Notes under the pieces: model-generated
Databases searched by the model: none
Told to the model about the DNA's origin: nothing
What the model saw: the letters and a program-made list of their open reading frames with translations, nothing else
Origin: Lentisphaeria bacterium
Lineage (GTDB): Bacteria; Verrucomicrobiota; Lentisphaeria; Victivallales; UBA1829
Length of the DNA: 5,805 bases
Assembly: GCA_017623265.1 (NCBI GenBank)
Contig: JAGAPM010000275.1
Location: 1 to 5,805 of the forward strand
Direction: 5' to 3'
In this document: one piece after another, positions 1 through 5,805 of the stretch
How positions within the stretch are numbered: the first letter of the stretch is position 1
Layout: each line of letters opens with the position of its first letter
Translations under genes and position numbers: made by a program

Positions 1-525
1 CGCACCCGGTGTCCCGGATGCCGGAGTCAGTTTAATGGTACGCTTCGAGAGCTTTGCCGTGTCCGTGGAGACAGGAGCCGCCGCCGGAGCGGGTGCAACA
101 GACGGAGCCGAAGCCGCCGGAGCGGGTGCAACTGCCGGAGCCGGTGCAGAGGGGGCGGCGGATGCCGGAGTCAGTTTAATGGTACGCTTCGAGAGCTTTG
201 CCGTGTCTGTGGAGACAGGAGCTGCCGCCGGAGCGGGTGTAACTGCCGGAGTCACCGGTGTTGCCGGAGCCGTTGCGGGACCGGAAAGAGGACTTCCGGA
301 CTGGGGAACCAGCTTGATGGTGCGTCTGGCAAGTTTTGCTGTGTCAGTGGAAACGGGAGCAGCTGCCGGAGCCGGAGCTTCTGCCGGTGCGGAAGCTGTC
401 GGAGTTTTCAATTTCAGAGTCGGCGCAGATGCTGCAGCCGCCGGAGCTGCCGGGTTTGCCGGTTTCAAACGGATCGTTCTTTTCGGGATAGCAGATCCCG
501 CAAGTTTTTCTTCATTGTCAGCCAT
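1..525 (-). CDS. Ala/Pro-rich repeat protein with (K/R)RTIKL motifs (N-terminal 175 residues, 3' end outside window)
   Basis: I do not recognise a named family. The protein starts MADNEEKLAGSAIPKRTIRL and is dominated by Ala, Pro, Ser and Thr. A module of about 24 residues, PAPAAAPVSTDTAKL followed by (S/A)(K/R)RTIKL(T/V)P, occurs at residues 51-74, 97-120 and 145-168, separated by Ala/Pro linkers; degenerate versions are PKRTIRLKP (14-22) and PTLKLKTP (35-42). There is no signal peptide or membrane segment in the visible part, so it is probably cytoplasmic, though a C-terminal membrane anchor or folded domain could lie beyond the window. The start is fixed by GGAGAAGG nine bases upstream and a good promoter behind that; the ATG at 544 is out of frame. 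An open plus-strand frame covers the same DNA but lacks these signals, and substitutions between copies are conservative on this strand (Ser/Ala, Lys/Arg). A disordered scaffold with short linear motifs is my inference. Confidence 0.8.
   Translation of the reverse strand, partial: MADNEEKLAGSAIPKRTIRLKPANPAAPAAAASAPTLKLKTPTASAPAEAPAPAAAPVSTDTAKLARRTIKLVPQSGSPLSGPATAPATPVTPAVTPAPAAAPVSTDTAKLSKRTIKLTPASAAPSAPAPAVAPAPAASAPSVAPAPAAAPVSTDTAKLSKRTIKLTPASGTPGA
15..243. repeat. Near-identical 85-bp direct repeats, 144-bp period
   Basis: Bases 15-99 and 159-243 match at all but three positions. The offset is 144 bp, exactly 48 codons of the minus-strand gene, so reading frame is kept. Two of the three differences are synonymous (both Thr ACG/ACA and Ala GCG/GCA) and one changes Ala to Thr in the linker. 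This indicates a recent in-frame duplication or gene conversion inside the repeat protein. Confidence 0.9.
304..375. repeat. Diverged third copy of the repeat module
   Basis: These bases encode residues 51-74 of the minus-strand protein, aligned with the modules encoded at 166-237 and 22-93. Many third positions differ, but the protein is kept except Ser to Ala, Lys to Arg and Thr to Val. It is therefore an older copy held under protein-level constraint. Confidence 0.8.
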
Positions 526-534
526 GATAATGAA

Positions 535-542
535 CCTTCTCC
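535..542 (-). promoter_or_regulatory. Ribosome binding site of the repeat-protein gene
   Basis: The minus strand reads GGAGAAGG here, nine bases before the ATG at 525-523. This strong Shine-Dalgarno sequence decides the start codon, because the other nearby ATG (544) overlaps it and is in another frame. Confidence 0.8.
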
Positions 543-580
543 ATGATCGTTATTCTTTTATTTTCTATATTCTCGCTCCG

Positions 581-609
581 AATATATCACCCATTCTGCT
601 GATTGGCAA
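581..609 (-). promoter_or_regulatory. Predicted sigma70-type promoter of the repeat-protein gene
   Basis: On the minus strand TTGCCA (609-604) is followed after exactly 17 bases by TATATT (586-581). Each hexamer matches the consensus at five of six positions. Transcription would begin near 574, giving a leader of about 50 bases before the ATG at 525. The A-tract region lies directly upstream, where an UP-like element or DNA bend would act. Confidence 0.6.
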
Positions 610-614
610 GTGGT

Positions 615-677
615 AAAATCAAAAAAAATCAAAAAAAATCGGGAAAATTAAAAAAAAGTGATTTTTTCTTGATTTTT
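615..677. other. Phased A/T-tracts, probable intrinsically curved DNA
   Basis: A-tracts lie at 615-618, 621-628, 631-638, 644-647 and 650-657, followed by T-tracts at 662-667 and 673-677. Their centres are about 8-11 bases apart, near one helical turn, the arrangement known to produce static DNA bending. The stretch contains two exact copies of AAAAAAAATC (621-630, 631-640). It lies between the divergent promoters and could serve both, or be a site for a nucleoid protein; that role is inferred. Confidence 0.55.
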
Positions 678-684
678 CAAGAAA
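665..684. promoter_or_regulatory. Perfect 8-bp inverted repeat upstream of dxs
   Basis: TTTCTTGA (665-672) and TCAAGAAA (677-684) are exact reverse complements around a TTTT loop. It overlaps the candidate -35 region of the plus-strand promoter, so it could be an operator for a dimeric regulator. As a hairpin it is AT-rich and weak, and it follows no plus-strand gene, so a terminator for the plus strand is unlikely. Confidence 0.4.
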
Positions 685-724
685 GCATGTTACATTGTCT
701 TTTATATTCTTTATTTTAAATTTG
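669..724 (+). promoter_or_regulatory. Candidate dxs promoter region
   Basis: Two readings compete. A sigma70-like pair is TTGATT (669-674), 16 bases, TACATT (691-696), each four of six to consensus. A Bacteroidota-like pair is TTG (695-697), 19 bases, then TAAATTTG (717-724), which fits the TAnnTTTG -7 consensus exactly and would give a short leader of roughly 25 bases. TATATT at 703-708 is another -10 candidate but lacks a -35 partner. The sequence does not settle which is used. Confidence 0.35.
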
Positions 725-757
725 GTGCGGGCGTGACCGCATATAGAAAGCAATACA

Positions 758-2641
758 ATGGAAACAAAAATCTTGCAGAAGATCAATGCACCGCAGGATC
801 TGAAAGGGCTCTCGACAGAGGAACTTTCTTTTCTTGCGGAAGAGATCCGGCAGACGATCCTGAACACGGTCTCCCGGACCGGCGGGCATTTGTCATCCGG
901 TCTTGGTGTGGTGGAACTGACCATTGCTCTGCATCGCGTGTTTCATGCACCGGCAGATAAGATCCTCTGGGATGTAGGGCATCAGACATACCCGCATAAA
1001 CTTCTGACCGGAAGACAGTCCCTTTTCGACACTCTGCGCAGTTACAACGGGTTGAACGGTTTTTGCAAACCGGATGAATCGGAATATGATCCCTTCATCT
1101 CCGGACATGCGGGAAATGCTGTTTCTGCCGCAATGGGGTTTGCGGTCGCCAACCAGTTGTCCGGCAGCGATGATCATGTGGTCGCAGTGATTGGCGATGG
1201 CGGTCTGATCAACGGGATTACTCTGGAAGCGTTGAATAATCTGCGTTCCACCTGCAGACGGATGATCGTGGTGCTGAACGATAACAAGATGTCGATCAAC
1301 GGCAGCATCGGAGCGATACCGAAATATTTGAATAAACTGATCACGAACCGTCGCTATAACCGTTTCAAAGCTCTTGCCAAGAAAAGTTTGAGCCGTCTGC
1401 CCGGCGGCAGGAACATGATCAGTCGTATCCAGCAGTTGGAAAGCTCTACGAAAAGTCTGCTTGTGCCGGGGGTGTTTTTTGAAGAAATGGGAATCCGTTA
1501 CATCGGTCCGATCCCCGGGCATGATCTGGCGGAACTGATCCGGACTCTTGACCGGATCAAAGATTTTGATCAGCCGGTGCTGGTGCATGTCATCACGGAA
1601 AAAGGGCATGGCTGCGACTACGTGGCTGCTCAACCGGAAGTATATCATGGCGTAAGTGCGTTTGATCCGGTGAACGGGATCCGGAATCAGGAAAAGAAAC
1701 GGACCTTTTCCTCTGCATTCGGGGAGGCACTGGAAGAGCTTGCAGCTGCCGATGACCGGGCATCGGTCATTACGGCTGCCATGGCATCCGGTTGCGGGAT
1801 TTCCGATTCTTACATCCAGACATACCCGGACCGCTTTTTTGATGTGGGGATCGCCGAAGAACATGCTTTGACTTTTGCCGGCGGGCTTGCTGCCGGCGGA
1901 CAGCGTCCTGTTGTGGCGATGTATGCAACTTTTCTGCAGCGGGCGCTTGATTCCCTTTATCATGATATTTGTCTGCCGTCTCTGCCGGTGATGCTTTGTA
2001 TTGACCGTGCCGGAGCAGTGGAAGATGGTCCCACTCATCACGGGATCTATGATCTGTCTTTTCTGCTGACCATGCCGAATCTGGCAGTTCTCATGCCGGA
2101 ATCGGAACCGGTCCTGAAAGAGATGATGACACTTGCCGGAAAGCAGAGTGTACCGGTGGCGATCCGTTATCCCCGGGGAGGATCCGGTATGCCTTCCGGC
2201 GAAGTTGCCGCCGGAGTGGAGTGGGGCAGATCTGTTATCGATCGGGTTGGCACGGATCTGGCGATCTGGTCCTGCGGCAGAGAACTTTATACCGCCCGTG
2301 CTGTTGCGGATATTCTGCAGGAAAAACATGGACTTTCGGTGGCGATCCACAATGTGCGGTTTCTGAAGCCCTTTGATGAAAGTGCGTTTCTGGCTTCGGC
2401 GGAAAAAATGCATGTGGTTACTTTGGAAGATCATTGTCTGGAAGGTGGTTTTGCTGCATTGGCGGCGAGAATCCTGCTCCGGAGCGGAAAGACGCATCAC
2501 GGGATCACCTCATTCGGCTGGCAGGGGAGCACGGTTGTCCCTCACGGCGCAATCCCGGATCTGCGGAAAGCCGCCGGTCTTCTGCCGGAACAGATCGCTG
2601 AAACAATCGCTGAAAAATGGAAAATCAATCATAAAATATAA
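758..2641 (+). CDS. dxs: 1-deoxy-D-xylulose-5-phosphate synthase
   Basis: This cytoplasmic thiamine-diphosphate enzyme condenses pyruvate with glyceraldehyde 3-phosphate to DXP, releasing CO2: the first step of the MEP isoprenoid pathway, with DXP also feeding thiamine and, in some bacteria, pyridoxal synthesis. Its 627 residues match the usual 620-640. Domain I (about 1-310) has SRTGGHLSSGLG with H44, WDVGHQTYPHK, and the cofactor/Mg motif G146-D147-G148 to N174-D175-N176. Domain II (about 315-480) has DVGIAEEHA with catalytic Glu367, YATFLQRA (Y389, R395), the DGPTHHG loop (D423, H427) and YPRG (R473). Domain III runs from about 490. The loop DRAGAVEDGPTH is one residue shorter than E. coli's, and GHAGNAVSA replaces the common GHSSTSISA. 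The start is firm: an in-frame TGA at 734-736 precedes it with no alternative start between. The ribosome site is weak (AGAAAG, 745-750). It is first of a probable two-gene unit. Confidence 0.96.
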   Translation: METKILQKINAPQDLKGLSTEELSFLAEEIRQTILNTVSRTGGHLSSGLGVVELTIALHRVFHAPADKILWDVGHQTYPHKLLTGRQSLFDTLRSYNGLNGFCKPDESEYDPFISGHAGNAVSAAMGFAVANQLSGSDDHVVAVIGDGGLINGITLEALNNLRSTCRRMIVVLNDNKMSINGSIGAIPKYLNKLITNRRYNRFKALAKKSLSRLPGGRNMISRIQQLESSTKSLLVPGVFFEEMGIRYIGPIPGHDLAELIRTLDRIKDFDQPVLVHVITEKGHGCDYVAAQPEVYHGVSAFDPVNGIRNQEKKRTFSSAFGEALEELAAADDRASVITAAMASGCGISDSYIQTYPDRFFDVGIAEEHALTFAGGLAAGGQRPVVAMYATFLQRALDSLYHDICLPSLPVMLCIDRAGAVEDGPTHHGIYDLSFLLTMPNLAVLMPESEPVLKEMMTLAGKQSVPVAIRYPRGGSGMPSGEVAAGVEWGRSVIDRVGTDLAIWSCGRELYTARAVADILQEKHGLSVAIHNVRFLKPFDESAFLASAEKMHVVTLEDHCLEGGFAALAARILLRSGKTHHGITSFGWQGSTVVPHGAIPDLRKAAGLLPEQIAETIAEKWKINHKI

Positions 2642-2642
2642 T
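2637..2642 (+). promoter_or_regulatory. Perfect TATAAT overlapping the dxs stop codon
   Basis: TATAAT matches the -10 consensus exactly and would start transcription near 2649, 17 bases before the next gene's ATG. No acceptable -35 hexamer stands at 16-18 bases, and there is no extended -10 TG. It may be an accessory internal promoter or chance. Confidence 0.2.
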
Positions 2643-2654
2643 CCATAAAACGAC

Positions 2655-2662
2655 GGAGAAAG
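2655..2662 (+). promoter_or_regulatory. Ribosome binding site of the beta-helix protein gene
   Basis: GGAGAAAG lies just before the ATG at 2666, with GGAG seven bases from it. It is much stronger than the dxs site, so this secreted product may be translated more heavily than dxs from a shared transcript. It selects the start that gives an intact signal peptide. Confidence 0.8.
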
Positions 2663-2665
2663 CAA

Positions 2666-5644
2666 ATGAAAAAACAGAACTTGGTACGGTTTGCTCTGGC
2701 AGCGCTGACTGCCGGATTCCTGATCGCACCGGCAATGGTCAAAGCCCAGATCCCGGGCGGCCCCGGCGATGGTGCGGCAGAGGCGCCATTGGAAGATGAA
2801 AGTGTGGACAAATCGGATCTTTGGCAGAAAGCGAAAGAACGCGGGCGCACCCATGTCGGCAGTGCTACGGATGAGCCGGATGACAGCGGCAAGATCAATC
2901 CCCTTGAGCTGCCTTATCTCTCCATTTACTATGTCAAGCCGATCGTTGATGACAAAGAAGATGTCAAGATCAGATGCTATGTTTCAGACTGGTATCAGTC
3001 CGAATGGCGCTTGGATGATCACAGCCACCGCTTCAATATCCGCCTGACGATCGACCTCAAAGAAAGTATGGAGGAGCTTGAAACTCCGGTTCCTCCCCGG
3101 GTGCTGGAACTGAAAAATGTGAAGGCGGGTGACCATGAGTTTGTGGTGAAAGGTCCCTGGGTTCCCGGTGAATACCGGGTCGAGCTGTTGGCGGATGACA
3201 TGCACGGAAGACGCTCCAATCAGATTTATCATGAGTTCTGGGCGCGTCCCAAATCCGATGCCGAGATTTCTGAAAAAGAAACCTTCCGGATGCAGGAAAA
3301 GCATCTGACGATTTTCAAAAACGCTCCCATTTCCAACAAGGGGGACTACGGGATCTTCCACTTTGTCGATGCCAAAGGAAAAAGTTGGAAAGACGCCATC
3401 CCGCTGGTGGAAAAGGCTGCAAAAAAGATCAAGGTCCCGTCCGGGAAATATGTGGTGGTTGTTCCCGGTGAAAAATACGATCGGGAAGATCATCTGAGTT
3501 GGTTTGAACGCTCCAAATTCCGTGGCGCTCACGGCTGCCCCCTGCCGGAATGGCTGCCCCTTTCCTACAGCAACCGGTCCTGTAAAGTGATCTATGCAAA
3601 AGATTACGATCACGATAAAGTGGAAGCGGAAGCGAAGAAGACTTCCAACGGTCTGAACCGTCTGCTGCGTGTGGCAGAGCGGCAGGGGTTCCGCAAGGTC
3701 GTTCTGCTGCCGGGCACATACCGTATTTCCCACACGGAACCGATCAATATTCCCAGCGGTATGACGCTGGACCTGAACGGTGCTGTGATCAAGATGAACC
3801 AATTTATCGGTGCCGGTGGTGTGCAGATCACCATGAAAGAGACCTTTGATTCCCATGTGGTCAATGGGATCGTGGAAGGTGACTATTTTGAACACGACTA
3901 TGCAAACTCTCCGGACAACTCCGAATGGGTCTGTGGGATCGGTATGAGCGGGGAATGTAAGTATTCCAGCTATGAACGGATCCTGGTCCGGTACATTACC
4001 GGGTACGGCGTTTCCCACGGGATCAGCATGAAACAGTACGGTCGCGCCCGTCAGATCGGCGGTTTTGAGCCGGGGACCATTGATGTCAAGACCGGCGAAC
4101 ACAATCCGGATGTCAACGGTCTGGCAGTTTCCGACATGTTCCCCGTTGCCGACTTTTACGACAATGTCGGCTATATTGCCGCATCCAAATACCTCGGTTA
4201 TCAGGGGCGCACCATGGACCAGTGGAACATTCTTTTCCATTTTTATGATGATGACTACAACTATCTGGAAACGGTCAGCGGCTGGCAGTATCACCGGGCG
4301 CGCATCCCTGCGAAAGCCGGTTACGCCCGTCTGACGGTCTATTCCAATGAGCCGCCGATCTCTTCCGGTATCTGTACCAACCTTTTCCATACTCCGTGGA
4401 ACAGCTGGTACGAAAATCTCTTCATCCTTCAGGCGCGCTGTGTGGGTATGGCGGCTGCCGCTATGAACAACTTCAAGATCGCAAACTGTTCTTTCGTCCG
4501 CAGCGGTGAAAGTCTTGCCACCTGCGCATACGACTCGGAAGACGGCTGGGATATGATGCAGGATGTCTGGCTCTATCGCAACAGTTTCTACAAGAACCCC
4601 CGCAACGGTCTGTTGACCTGTGCCGGTCACAATTTTGTGATCGAGGATAACGAAGGGCACTTGAACCTGTACTCCCGTACCCAGGGCTATGTCGCCCGGA
4701 ACAATGACTTCACCAGAGCGTTCTACGGGTGCGGCGGTCGTGTCAGAACCCTGCTGCCCCGGGTGGAAAACAACAACTATTCCGTTGGCGTGAGCATCGG
4801 CGATGCCAAAGGCGGCGGCGATGTGGATGAGACCATGATGGAAGCTGTCGGCGACGAAGAGAAGAACGCGGACGGCACGCCGAAGATGAAACGCGGCTGG
4901 TTCATTGTGGTGAAAGATGCCACCAAAGCGCCCCGGATCAGTTGCGGTAAAACCGGTATGCTGGTCGGCGTGCGGCTTGCCAATGTGAAGGAAAAGAGCC
5001 GTCTCAATATGCTTGCCGGTGAACTGGTGGATTCCGAAAATCTGGAGTTCGGCGGTGCCAACTATATGAAGAGCCGTCTGGTCAATCTGAAAGGTACTTT
5101 GGCTTGGGGAATGCTGACGATCCGGGATTGTCAGGTCATTGGCATGAATGTCAGCGTTTCCACGGATGGCGAAGTCATGATCCGGGATGCGGATCTGAGA
5201 AATGTTCAGTTTAATTTCGGCAGCGTCAAGCCTGCCCGCCTTACATTCCTGAACTGTGTGATCGACAACGATAAACCGCTCATCTCCATTCCGGCATCCA
5301 CGATCAGCGATATTACATTCATCAACTGTGAGATCAGCGGTTCCTCGCCGGTGATCATGATCTCACATACCAGAAAGAGCAACTACGATGATATGCGAGG
5401 TACTGTCCGCTTCCAGGATTGCATCTTCAATATCGGAAAAAATGCTGTCGTTGATGTGGCAAAAGATCCGTCAAAATGCAAGAAACCCCTTACCTTTGAA
5501 AATGCAGGAAACCGCTTGAAAGGAAAATTCCTTGCCAAACAGGCGCTCGGCTGGGGCGTTATGAATTCCGATGACTCCGGTCCGGATAAACGGGTCCCCG
5601 ATGTTCACCGGGGACGCAAGAGCAAAACCGGATCGCTGCGGTAA
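2666..5644 (+). CDS. Large secreted right-handed parallel beta-helix protein
   Basis: The exact family is not recognised. Residues 1-27 form a Sec signal peptide (MKK, hydrophobic 9-24, VKA then Gln28); no lipobox Cys. An acidic, Gly-rich linker (28-78) leads to a beta-rich, possibly Ig-like region (about 82-195) ending GEYRVELLADD and EFWARP. From about 325 the pattern is that of pectate-lyase/GH28-type beta-helices: NRLLRVAERQGFRKVVLLPG, TYRISHTEPINIPSGMTLDL, then rungs with N-rich turns (600-700, e.g. NFKIANCSF, FVIEDNEGH, YVARNNDF). Residues about 465-570 interrupt this with a beta-sandwich-like insert (FHFYDDDYNYLE, then RARIPAKAGYARLTVYS). Further short rungs (805-930; LTIRDCQV, LTFLNCVI, ITFINCEI) precede a basic tail. 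It has about 17 cysteines. Periplasmic or extracellular polysaccharide binding or cleavage is inferred; no catalytic residues can be assigned. It lies 24 bases after dxs with no terminator between. Confidence 0.85.
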   Translation: MKKQNLVRFALAALTAGFLIAPAMVKAQIPGGPGDGAAEAPLEDESVDKSDLWQKAKERGRTHVGSATDEPDDSGKINPLELPYLSIYYVKPIVDDKEDVKIRCYVSDWYQSEWRLDDHSHRFNIRLTIDLKESMEELETPVPPRVLELKNVKAGDHEFVVKGPWVPGEYRVELLADDMHGRRSNQIYHEFWARPKSDAEISEKETFRMQEKHLTIFKNAPISNKGDYGIFHFVDAKGKSWKDAIPLVEKAAKKIKVPSGKYVVVVPGEKYDREDHLSWFERSKFRGAHGCPLPEWLPLSYSNRSCKVIYAKDYDHDKVEAEAKKTSNGLNRLLRVAERQGFRKVVLLPGTYRISHTEPINIPSGMTLDLNGAVIKMNQFIGAGGVQITMKETFDSHVVNGIVEGDYFEHDYANSPDNSEWVCGIGMSGECKYSSYERILVRYITGYGVSHGISMKQYGRARQIGGFEPGTIDVKTGEHNPDVNGLAVSDMFPVADFYDNVGYIAASKYLGYQGRTMDQWNILFHFYDDDYNYLETVSGWQYHRARIPAKAGYARLTVYSNEPPISSGICTNLFHTPWNSWYENLFILQARCVGMAAAAMNNFKIANCSFVRSGESLATCAYDSEDGWDMMQDVWLYRNSFYKNPRNGLLTCAGHNFVIEDNEGHLNLYSRTQGYVARNNDFTRAFYGCGGRVRTLLPRVENNNYSVGVSIGDAKGGGDVDETMMEAVGDEEKNADGTPKMKRGWFIVVKDATKAPRISCGKTGMLVGVRLANVKEKSRLNMLAGELVDSENLEFGGANYMKSRLVNLKGTLAWGMLTIRDCQVIGMNVSVSTDGEVMIRDADLRNVQFNFGSVKPARLTFLNCVIDNDKPLISIPASTISDITFINCEISGSSPVIMISHTRKSNYDDMRGTVRFQDCIFNIGKNAVVDVAKDPSKCKKPLTFENAGNRLKGKFLAKQALGWGVMNSDDSGPDKRVPDVHRGRKSKTGSLR
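5594..5615 (+). other. GC-rich hairpin at the 3' end of the beta-helix gene
   Basis: GTCCCCG (5594-5600) and CGGGGAC (5609-5615) are exact reverse complements around an 8-base loop. It lies inside the coding sequence, 26 bases before the stop, and has no following T-run, so it is not a standard intrinsic terminator. It could stabilise the transcript's 3' end or be chance. Confidence 0.35.
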
Positions 5645-5653
5645 AAATCAGAA

Positions 5654-5805
5654 GGGGCTGTTGCAAAACTGTCAAAGAGAGTATGCGCAGCTCCGTTTCT
5701 TATTTTTTGAGTGTAAAACAAGCACGCTGAAGGCGGAACGCAGGCTACTGCGAGGAAATAGGTGAATATGACAGCGAGTTTCATCTTTTCAGAAACGGAG
5801 AAGAA
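5654..5805 (+). mobile_element. Left end of an insertion sequence (partial, runs out of window)
   Basis: GGGGCTGTTGCAAAACTG (5654-5671) has the form of the terminal inverted repeats of several IS families; CTGTTGCAAA is a core shared by, for example, IS6-type ends and similar to IS5- and IS1182-type ends. I cannot assign the family without the transposase or the other end. After it come about 95 bases without a supported gene, including a small perfect hairpin (CGCAG-GCTA-CTGCG, 5739-5752), then a ribosome site and a possible transposase start. The element begins nine bases after the beta-helix stop codon, so that gene is intact but has probably been cut off from its original downstream sequence. 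Confidence 0.6.
5768..5805 (+). CDS. Possible transposase start (first 12 codons)
   Basis: An ATG at 5768 opens MTASFIFSETEK and runs off the window. It is preceded by a purine-rich stretch, GAGGAAATAGGTG (5752-5764), that contains Shine-Dalgarno-like GAGG and AGG. Placement about 115 bases inside a likely IS end fits a transposase. Twelve residues cannot identify a family, so the call rests on context. Confidence 0.4.
   Translation, partial: MTASFIFSETEK

Noticed and set aside
1..243. CRISPR array
   Set aside because: The repeats are 85 bp with a 144-bp period, in frame and coding, not short repeats with unique spacers.
35..616. Plus-strand open frame encoding a Gly/Ala-rich MVRFESFAVSVETG repeat protein
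   Set aside because: It mirrors the minus-strand Ala/Pro gene, whose third positions coincide with its own. It lacks a ribosome site, while the minus gene has a good ribosome site and promoter, and changes between copies are more conservative on the minus strand.
619..924. 101-codon minus-strand frame running from dxs into the AT-rich gap
   Set aside because: It overlaps the dxs start and its end is a low-complexity Phe/Ile/Lys run caused by the A-tracts.
893..2500. 535-codon open frame antisense to dxs
   Set aside because: Its codons lie in exact register with the dxs codons, so it stays open because dxs rarely uses TTA, CTA or TCA. It shows no recognisable domain, and dxs is certain.
2639..2668. 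Readthrough fusion of DXS and the beta-helix protein
   Set aside because: The two genes share a frame, separated only by TAA and eight codons, but the stop context TAAT is strong, and a signal peptide in the middle of a fusion would make no sense.
2984..4660. 558-codon open frame antisense to the beta-helix gene
   Set aside because: Same codon-register effect as over dxs. The sense strand has a signal peptide, a ribosome site and beta-helix motifs.
5594..5615. Intrinsic terminator of the dxs/beta-helix unit
   Set aside because: The GC-rich hairpin lies inside the coding sequence and is followed by GCAAGAGC, not a T-run.
5571..5765. 64-codon frame spanning the end of the beta-helix gene and the IS end
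   Set aside because: It overlaps the certain coding end in another frame, crosses the IS boundary, and has no ribosome site.

Overview
The window holds three real genes and the start of an insertion-sequence-like element, in moderately GC-rich DNA (roughly half G+C by eye) with one strongly AT-rich gap. The best-supported gene encodes 1-deoxy-D-xylulose-5-phosphate synthase, the first enzyme of the MEP isoprenoid route, so the organism is a bacterium using that pathway. A very large secreted parallel beta-helix protein beside a cytoplasmic Ala/Pro-rich repeat protein suggests a Gram-negative, polysaccharide-adapted bacterium. My guess is the PVC group, perhaps Lentisphaerota (Victivallis-like), with Bacteroidota as the alternative. 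This placement is inference, not shown by the sequence.

Layout. Positions 1-525, minus strand: the first 175 codons of a low-complexity protein built on a repeated motif ending in (K/R)RTIKL; its C-terminus lies outside the window. Positions 526-757: a divergent, AT-rich regulatory gap. It holds a good sigma70-type promoter for the minus-strand gene, a run of A-tracts spaced about one helical turn apart (likely bent DNA), an 8-bp perfect inverted repeat, and weaker promoter candidates for the plus-strand genes. Positions 758-2641, plus: dxs, complete, with a few departures from the usual motif residues. Positions 2666-5644, plus: a 992-residue secreted protein with a signal peptide, an N-terminal beta-rich region, two stretches of beta-helix and an apparent inserted beta-sandwich module. 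It follows dxs by 24 bases with its own strong ribosome binding site and no terminator between, so the two are probably co-transcribed. Positions 5654-5805: a sequence matching the usual terminal inverted repeat of several IS families, nine bases after the stop codon, with a possible transposase start at 5768.

How they fit together: dxs supplies isoprenoid precursors (quinones, undecaprenyl carrier), while the beta-helix protein is exported and may bind or cut polysaccharide. No direct functional link is visible beyond probable co-transcription. I found no tRNA, rRNA, CRISPR array or recognisable defence system. The least explained items are the repeat protein and the beta-helix protein with its inserted module.
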